Below are positions 5,107 through 9,407 of a stretch of DNA of 9,407 nucleotides, in pieces. The position numbers were made by a program, and so were the translations under genes. Within the stretch, counting starts at the first letter, position 1. Each line of letters opens with the position of its first letter. The notes under the pieces were generated by a model. That model was not told where the DNA came from. It was given only the letters and a program-made list of their open reading frames with translations, and made no database searches. The DNA is taken from NCBI GenBank assembly GCA_023388235.1, contig JAEWGQ010000314.1, positions 1 through 9,407 on the forward strand. The letters are read 5' to 3'. The DNA is from Actinomycetes bacterium (GTDB taxonomy: Bacteria; Actinomycetota; Actinomycetes; Actinomycetales; Cellulomonadaceae).

Positions 5107-6234
5107 TCAGGGCCGCACGACCCGCCAGCGGCGCACCGCCACGGTCGCACCGGCGCCCGCCGCGAGCAGCCCCGCGGCCGCGAGCGCCATCCGGACCGGG
5201 TCCGCGCCGGTCACCGCGAGCGCCGTCGGGCCCTCCTCGGCGGCGAGCACCTCGGACTGCGTGACGGTGGGCGTCACGGTCGGGGTGGGCTCGGGCGTCG
5301 GCACCGCCGGCACCGGGGTGACGACCTCGGGCTGCGGCTCCGGCTCGGGCTCCGGCTCCGGCTCGGGGTCCGGCTCCGGCTCGGGGTCCGGCGTCGGGTC
5401 CGGGTCGGGGGTCGGGTCCGGGTCCGGCGTCGGGTCCGGGTCGGGCGTCGGGTCCGGGTCGGGCGTCGGGTCCGGGTCCGGCGTCGGGTCGGGGCCCGGC
5501 GTCGGGTCCGGGTCGGGCGTCGGGTCGGGCACGCAGTAGGTCCACTCGCGCTCGTCGACGCCGCCGCGGCCGGAGTTGTCCTCACCGAAGTGGTACGAGT
5601 ACCCGTTCGACTCCGTCCAGGCGATGCACATGCCCGGCCTCAGCCCGAAGCGCTCCCACGGGATGAACGTCTTCCCGATGAGGTCGCGGTTCGTGTCGAT
5701 GCTCAGGTTGTTGGCGCCGGGCACGTTGATGTTCACGTACCCGCTGGCGGGGATCGGCTCGCGGAAGTGCAGGCCGTCGTCCTCCCACCAGAACGGGCGG
5801 TCGACGCCGTCCTGGTGGTACCCGGCGGTCACCCGCGGCTCGGCGGCGACGACGGCGGGCTCGGCCGCCTCGGCGGTCGGCGCCACCTCCTCGACCGCCG
5901 GGACCTCGTCGGCGGACGGCTCGGCGTCCTCGACCACCAGGTCCTCGACCACGGGGTCCTCGACCACCGGGTCCTCGACGACCGCGTCGTCCGCGGCGCC
6001 GGTCCCGGTGGTCCCGTCGGAGGCCGGCGCGCCGGGGGTCAGGGCCTCCCCGGACGCGCCGGCGGCTTCGGTGCCGGCAGCGGGCGTCGCGTCCGCGGCG
6101 GACGCGTCCGGCTGCACGACGGCGGTGCCGGCGGTGGGCTCGACGGCGTCGGTCGCCGCCGGCGCAGCGGTCGCGGCCTGCGGGCCGGCGAGCATCAGCG
6201 AGAGTGCCACGGCGGGCACGGCAGATGCGCTCAT
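5107..6234 (-). CDS. Sortase-anchored (LAXTG) surface protein with Pro-Asp stalk
   Basis: A 375-residue cell-wall-anchored protein. In order: a hydrophobic export signal (1-23, likely cleavage after ATA at 21-23); an Ala/Thr/Pro-rich segment; four VVED(P/L) repeats (about 84-104); an acidic Glu/Ala-rich stretch; a globular domain at about 134-234 rich in aromatics (RPFWWEDDGLHF, NVPGANNLSIDTN, CIAWTESNGYSYHFG) with C203 and C234 as a likely disulfide; a Pro-Asp/Glu stalk (236-302); a Pro/Thr-rich linker; and the sorting signal LAVTG (339-343), a hydrophobic segment and an Arg-rich tail (RRWRVVRP). LAXTG is the motif of class E sortases in high-GC Gram-positives; no sortase gene is in the window. 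I do not recognise the globular domain. The start is fixed by a strong Shine-Dalgarno 7 nt upstream and an ATGA overlap with the STAS gene. The signal peptide lacks the usual Lys/Arg n-region. Confidence 0.87.
   Translation of the reverse strand: MSASAVPAVALSLMLAGPQAATAAPAATDAVEPTAGTAVVQPDASAADATPAAGTEAAGASGEALTPGAPASDGTTGTGAADDAVVEDPVVEDPVVEDLVVEDAEPSADEVPAVEEVAPTAEAAEPAVVAAEPRVTAGYHQDGVDRPFWWEDDGLHFREPIPASGYVNINVPGANNLSIDTNRDLIGKTFIPWERFGLRPGMCIAWTESNGYSYHFGEDNSGRGGVDEREWTYCVPDPTPDPDPTPGPDPTPDPDPTPDPDPTPDPDPTPDPDPTPDPDPTPDPEPEPDPEPEPEPEPEPQPEVVTPVPAVPTPEPTPTVTPTVTQSEVLAAEEGPTALAVTGADPVRMALAAAGLLAAGAGATVAVRRWRVVRP
5390..5530 (-). repeat. 18-bp tandem repeat coding for the Pro-Asp stalk
   Basis: About 7.8 head-to-tail copies of an 18-bp unit (starts at 5390, 5408, 5426, 5444, 5462, 5480, 5498, 5516) encode the hexapeptide DPDPTP. 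Copies differ by one to three bases, one giving a G for D. A less regular Pro-Glu run follows at about 5335-5389. The unit is a multiple of three, so slippage would change stalk length without shifting the frame. Confidence 0.9.
5926..5985 (-). repeat. 15-bp tandem repeat, four copies (VVEDP)
   Basis: Four adjoining 15-bp units (5926-5940, 5941-5955, 5956-5970, 5971-5985), each beginning GTCCTCGAC on the plus strand, encode VVEDP-type pentapeptides in the surface protein, N-terminal to its globular domain. The copies are nearly identical, suggesting recent expansion by slippage. Confidence 0.88.
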
Positions 6235-6683
6235 GTGTCCTCTCCTTCGCGCGCCGGGCGGGGACCCGGCGCCTGGAGGGCCGCGCGGGGGCGGCCCGGG
6301 CTGGGGGTCGGGTGGGCGACGTCGACGGCCCGGCCGGCGCCCGCCGCCTCGAGCACGAGGCGGACCGGCGCGGTGCAGGCCCTCAGGGCCACCCGCTCGG
6401 GGCGGGCGGCCTCGGCGAGCCCGGTGACGAGGTGCACCAGGCTCGAGTCGGCGAAGGTCACCGCGCGGGCGTCCACGGTGCGGACGCCCGCTGCCCCGAG
6501 CGCGCGACCCGCCGCCTCGGCGCAGGACTGCACCGGGGTCGTCCCGGGTCCGCACAGGCGCGCGACGGCCGCCAGGTCGACGTCGCCGCTCAGGCGCAGC
6601 GTGGTCGGGTCGACCGGGTCGACCTGGAAGGCGTCGGGACCGGCGCCCGGGGGCGCGGTCCGCGGATCGGTGCTCGTCGACAT
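6231..6683 (-). CDS. STAS-domain protein, anti-sigma-factor-antagonist-like
   Basis: A 150-residue cytoplasmic protein with a STAS domain at about 27-122. The first strand reads TLRLSGDVDL (28-37), and the phosphorylation-site region reads VDARAVTFADSSLVHLV (70-86), with S80 in the DSS motif at the position phosphorylated in SpoIIAA. The glycine that usually follows DSS is replaced by L82. In partner switching, such proteins bind an anti-sigma kinase when unphosphorylated and so free a sigma factor. No anti-sigma kinase or sigma factor is in the window. Residues 123-150 form a Pro/Arg-rich tail, probably disordered. The start is firm: an in-frame TGA lies 12 nt upstream and no other ATG or GTG precedes the domain. 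Neither a Shine-Dalgarno nor a TANNNT hexamer is seen, so it may be read from the luxR transcript. Its stop overlaps the surface-protein start (ATGA). Confidence 0.85.
   Translation of the reverse strand: MSTSTDPRTAPPGAGPDAFQVDPVDPTTLRLSGDVDLAAVARLCGPGTTPVQSCAEAAGRALGAAGVRTVDARAVTFADSSLVHLVTGLAEAARPERVALRACTAPVRLVLEAAGAGRAVDVAHPTPSPGRPRAALQAPGPRPAREGEDT
6242..6248 (-). promoter_or_regulatory. Strong ribosome binding site for the surface protein
   Basis: GAAGGAG (6248 to 6242 on the minus strand) lies 7 nt before the ATG at 6234 and inside the last codons of the STAS gene. It is the only strong Shine-Dalgarno sequence I find in the window and it decides the start of the surface protein. Confidence 0.85.
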
Positions 6684-6690
6684 GGATCCA

Positions 6691-6709
6691 GGTCACCGCG
6701 CGGGCGACC
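6691..6709 (-). other. Dyad / RNA hairpin directly before the STAS start
   Basis: On the minus strand GGTCGCC (6709-6703) faces GGTGACC (6697-6691) across a 5-nt loop, a 7-bp stem with one G-U wobble. It ends 7 nt before the STAS ATG. It could affect initiation or be a protein-binding dyad; chance is also possible. Confidence 0.3.
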
Positions 6710-6749
6710 ACGCACCGCGGGCGTCCCGCGACCGGGGGCGGTGCCGACG

Positions 6750-6767
6750 GGTCCCCCTGGGGGTACC
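6750..6767 (-). other. Small GC dyad at the luxR stop codon
   Basis: CCCCC-T-GGGGG at 6753-6763, extendable to GGT/ACC with one bulged base, overlaps the last base of the luxR stop codon. The loop is too tight for all five pairs. It may be a weak stem-loop between luxR and the STAS gene, without a T-tract. Confidence 0.25.
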
Positions 6768-9358
6768 TAGCGGACCGGTGACCGCCCCTGGGTGTCGCCG
6801 TCCTCACGCCGGGCGGCGTCGGCGAACCACTGCGCCAGGGCGGAGCGGCTCGGCAGGTCGAGCTTGTGCAGGGCGTTCGACACGTGGTTCTCGACGGTGC
6901 GGATGCTCAGGCGCAGGCGGTCGGCGATCTGCCGGTTGGTCATGCCCGCGCCGGCCATCGACGCGACCTCGCGCTCGCGGGCGGACAGCGGCTCCTGCTG
7001 CGGCTCCTCGAGCTGCACGCCCGCGCCCAGGCCCGCGAGCGCCACCAGGCCGGCGTGCTCCCGGTCCAGCGCCCCGACCGCGTGCCGCACCAGGCCCGCG
7101 ATCTCCGCCGGCCGCAGGGCGAGGGCGGCCACCAGGGCGTCCTGGTCGCCGGACGCGAGCGCCTCGTGCAGCCGCAGCCAGGGGTCGAGCAGCGGGACGT
7201 CGCACGCGGAGGCCGCCGCGCGGACGACCGCCAGCCGCTCGACGTCGTAGGGCACGGGGCGGGCCAGCCAGCAGACCAGCGCCGAGGTGCGCAGCCCGCC
7301 GGCGGCGTACCGCTCCCCCTCCCGCCACAGCGCGTCGTCGTCCTCCTCGCCGCCCCGCGCGTCGGCCAGCGCCGCCCGGCCCACCGCACGCAGCGACGAG
7401 ACCGCCGGCGCGTACCCGGACGAGGTCCGCGCGAGCTCGTCCAGCAGCACCTGGGCGACGTCCGCGGCCCCGCCGTGCGACAGCAGCACGGCCCCGACGG
7501 TCAGGCTGCGCCGGTAGAACGCGACGTCGCGGGGGCCGCCCGGACCCAGCCGCAGCGAGGTGCCGAGCACGCGCCACGCCGCCTCCGTGTCCCCCTGCAG
7601 CAGCAGCGCCTGGGCGAGCACGCAGGAGTGCACGCGGATGCCGAGCAGGTCCAGGTCGTCGAGCGCGCGCTCGAGCCGGCGGCGGGCGTCCCGGGCGGCG
7701 ACGTCGAGCCGCCCGAGCAGCAGCAGCGCCTCCCCGCGCAGGCCGTCCAGGTGGTGGTCGGTGTCCTGCGGCGGGTCCCCGGGGTCGAAGGGCTCCGCGA
7801 CCTCGAGGGCCCGGGCGGGGAACCCGGCGTCGATGAGGCCGGCCACCTGCGCGACCACCACCCACCGCGCCAGCACGCCGTCGGGGGCCGGGGGCGTACC
7901 GGGCAGCCGCACCTCGGCGAGCACGTCCGCGACCGGACGGACCTCGCCGTCGCGCGCGGCACGCCGGACGCCGAGCAGCAGCCGCACGAGCCCCTCCTGC
8001 ACGGGGTCGCGTCGCTGGCGCGCGCGCAGGTCGGCCCGCGACTCGCCCCGCCAGACGGCCCACCGCAGCTCGTCCAGCGCCAGCGTCGCGAGCTCGTCGA
8101 CGGGCTCGTGACCGGTGCGCTCCGTGCCGGCGAACACGGCGGCGGCCTCGGCGCTGTCGCGGCGCCGCAGCAGCACCTCGAGGTACGCGACCGCGTGCGC
8201 GACCGTGGGCGCCGCCCGCCACGCCGTCCGGCGCGCCGCCTCCTCCGCCCCGGCCTGCTCGTGCACGAGCCCGGTCAGGTCGGCGGCCCACCGCCGGTAC
8301 TCCTCGGCCGGCACCTCCCCCAGGAGCGGGCCGGCCGGCTGCAGCGGCCCGAGCCTGTTCCCGGCGCCACCCCCGGTCAGCGCCGTGGCGAGCGTCGCGA
8401 TCTCCCCGCGGCGGTCCGGGCCGAGCCGCGCCCGCAGCGCGTCGGCCAGCGCCGGCGGGACGACCGTGAGCGTGCCGGACGTCCCCAGGGCGCCGCGCCG
8501 CAGCCGTCCCCGCTCGACGAGGCGCTCCACCACCCCGGGATCGAGGGCGTGCTCGACCAGGGGCTCGGGCACCGGCCCGGTCCACGCGAGCAGCTCCAGG
8601 GCCGCGACCTCCTCGGGCGACAGCCGGGCGAGCAGGGCGTGCGCCACCGCGTCCACGGGCGCACCGTCGAGCGGCCCGACCTTGCGCCACTCCCCCTCGA
8701 CCAGCTCCGCCACCCCGGCGAACCGCGCGGCGTCCGCGAGCGCCAGCGCCACCCGGGGGTTCCCGCCCGAGCGCGCGGTGATCGACGACGTCAGGGCGAC
8801 GTCCGGCGGGGCGTGCAGCGTCCGGTCGAGCAGCCGTGCCATCGCGCGGAACCCGAGCGGGCGCAGCCGCACCTCCGCGGGCGCACGCTCCGCGACCAGC
8901 ACGGCGACGGTCGGGCGCGGGCGGCGCGTGAGGTCCGCGCTGGTGGTGGCGACCAGCGCCGCCGGGGTCAGCCGCAGCGCCTGCAGCACGACCTCCGCGC
9001 TCGCGTCGTCCAGCAGGTCCAGGTCGTCGACGAGCAGCAGCGGGCGCCGGCCCGTCAGCTCCCCCGCGAGCCACGCGGTCGTCGCCGCCGGGGTGACCGG
9101 CACCCGCTCCGCGAGCAGCGACCGCTGCGAGCGCAACGCGGCCAGGGGCGCGTCACCCGCCGCCCGGAGCAGCACCGCCGGCGTGCTCCGCCGCGACGCC
9201 TCGGCCAGCACCGTCCCGAGCACCCTGCTGCGGCCCGAGCCGTCCTCCCCGCGCACCACCACGTCCCGCCCGAGCGCCAGCCACCGGCGCACCGCGGCCG
9301 CGGCCGTCGTCGTCTCGTCGTCGCCCGGCGTGAGCGGGCGGGGGTGAGCGGTACTCAC
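6767..9358 (-). CDS. LuxR-family transcriptional regulator, LAL type (AAA + HTH)
   Basis: An 863-residue protein of the large ATP-binding LuxR (LAL) class, typically about 850-1000 residues. The N-terminal AAA/STAND ATPase has Walker A at 37-44 (GEDGSGRS), where arginine R43 replaces the usual lysine; Walker B PLLLVDDLD (106-114); and the SGGNP motif (197-201) seen in this class. A long Ala/Leu/Arg-rich helical region (about 330-780, probably TPR-like) follows. The C-terminal LuxR HTH is at about 790-855: PLSAREREVA, then MTNRQIADRLRLSIRTVENH, with recognition-helix residues RTVENHV at 820-826. It is a DNA-binding regulator, probably activated by ligand- or protein-triggered ATP binding; the target is unknown. 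The STAS gene starts 83 nt downstream on the same strand, so it may control or share a transcript with it. The GTG start at 9358 is supported by a TAGCCT hexamer 6 nt upstream. Confidence 0.9.
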   Translation of the reverse strand: MSTAHPRPLTPGDDETTTAAAAVRRWLALGRDVVVRGEDGSGRSRVLGTVLAEASRRSTPAVLLRAAGDAPLAALRSQRSLLAERVPVTPAATTAWLAGELTGRRPLLLVDDLDLLDDASAEVVLQALRLTPAALVATTSADLTRRPRPTVAVLVAERAPAEVRLRPLGFRAMARLLDRTLHAPPDVALTSSITARSGGNPRVALALADAARFAGVAELVEGEWRKVGPLDGAPVDAVAHALLARLSPEEVAALELLAWTGPVPEPLVEHALDPGVVERLVERGRLRRGALGTSGTLTVVPPALADALRARLGPDRRGEIATLATALTGGGAGNRLGPLQPAGPLLGEVPAEEYRRWAADLTGLVHEQAGAEEAARRTAWRAAPTVAHAVAYLEVLLRRRDSAEAAAVFAGTERTGHEPVDELATLALDELRWAVWRGESRADLRARQRRDPVQEGLVRLLLGVRRAARDGEVRPVADVLAEVRLPGTPPAPDGVLARWVVVAQVAGLIDAGFPARALEVAEPFDPGDPPQDTDHHLDGLRGEALLLLGRLDVAARDARRRLERALDDLDLLGIRVHSCVLAQALLLQGDTEAAWRVLGTSLRLGPGGPRDVAFYRRSLTVGAVLLSHGGAADVAQVLLDELARTSSGYAPAVSSLRAVGRAALADARGGEEDDDALWREGERYAAGGLRTSALVCWLARPVPYDVERLAVVRAAASACDVPLLDPWLRLHEALASGDQDALVAALALRPAEIAGLVRHAVGALDREHAGLVALAGLGAGVQLEEPQQEPLSAREREVASMAGAGMTNRQIADRLRLSIRTVENHVSNALHKLDLPSRSALAQWFADAARREDGDTQGRSPVR

Positions 9359-9364
9359 TCCGGC

Positions 9365-9370
9365 AGGCTA
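9365..9370 (-). promoter_or_regulatory. -10 element, leaderless promoter of the luxR gene
   Basis: TAGCCT reads on the minus strand from 9370 to 9365, followed by 6 nt (GCCGGA) and the GTG at 9358. The trailing GGA could also act as a poor Shine-Dalgarno but is too close to the start. Only 37 further bases of upstream sequence are in the window. Confidence 0.5.
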
Positions 9371-9407
9371 GGCGCGCCCGCGCACCCCCGCCCCCGCTGC
9401 CGCCCCC

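Noticed and set aside
3576..5264. A 562-codon plus-strand frame opposite the amidase
   Set aside because: Antisense shadow; the amidase on the other strand has its complete catalytic triad and family signature.
5261..5539. Plus-strand Gly-Ser-Val repeat protein
   Set aside because: It is the antisense reading of the Pro-Asp stalk repeat and has no start signal of its own.
6235..6807. Upstream extension of the surface-protein frame to 6807
   Set aside because: It would overlap the whole STAS gene with Arg/Pro-rich shadow sequence; the strong Shine-Dalgarno and signal peptide place the start at 6234.
6804..9074. A 756-codon minus frame within luxR
   Set aside because: Shadow of the LuxR gene in another frame; Arg/Gly/Ala-rich with no motif, while the LuxR frame has AAA and HTH motifs.
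9361..9402. CGGCAG (9361-9366) and CTGCCG (9397-9402) flanking the luxR promoter
   Set aside because: Six-base arms 30 nt apart are expected by chance in sequence this GC-rich; not enough to call an operator.

Overview
The window is about three-quarters G+C, with G/C in almost every third codon position. It carries gene types typical of Actinomycetota: a LAXTG-type (class E) sortase substrate with a long Pro-Asp stalk, a very large LuxR/LAL regulator, a COG4119-like Nudix hydrolase and apparently leaderless promoters. A Micrococcales member near Cellulomonas is my best guess, by inference only. I see no tRNA, rRNA, CRISPR array, insertion sequence, phage gene or attachment site. No stretch longer than 300 bases lacks a gene.

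Layout. (1) Positions 1063 to 1 (minus) hold a Gfo/Idh/MocA-family oxidoreductase. It runs without a stop into the start of a short-chain dehydrogenase (SDR) Rossmann fold before the window ends, so it looks like a bifunctional fusion whose second half lies outside. (2) Divergent from it, 46 bp away, is a PhzF-family protein (1110-1952, plus). (3) A secreted lipoprotein (2019-2750, plus) overlaps by GTGA a Nudix hydrolase (2747-3244, plus). A 68-residue protein of unknown function follows (3279-3485). (4) Convergent to these is an amidase-signature enzyme (5000-3504, minus) with a complete Ser-cisSer-Lys triad; a hairpin lies between the converging genes. (5) A minus-strand block follows, listed here in transcription order: an 863-residue LuxR/LAL regulator (9358-6767), an anti-sigma-antagonist-like STAS protein (6683-6231), and a cell-wall-anchored surface protein (6234-5107). 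The last two overlap by ATGA. A perfect 12-bp hairpin closes this block upstream of the amidase promoter.

How the parts work together. The oxidoreductase, PhzF and amidase genes look like separate metabolic units with no obvious shared pathway. The luxR-STAS-surface-protein block is the most system-like part: an ATP-binding transcription factor, a partner-switching-type STAS protein and a sortase-anchored stalk protein on one strand, the last two translationally coupled. A regulated cell-surface function is inferred, not shown.

A shared feature of expression is that five of the six transcription-unit starts have a TANNNT hexamer ending 6 or 7 nt before the start codon. This is the geometry of leaderless mRNAs. 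The only strong Shine-Dalgarno sequence is in front of the internal, coupled surface-protein gene.
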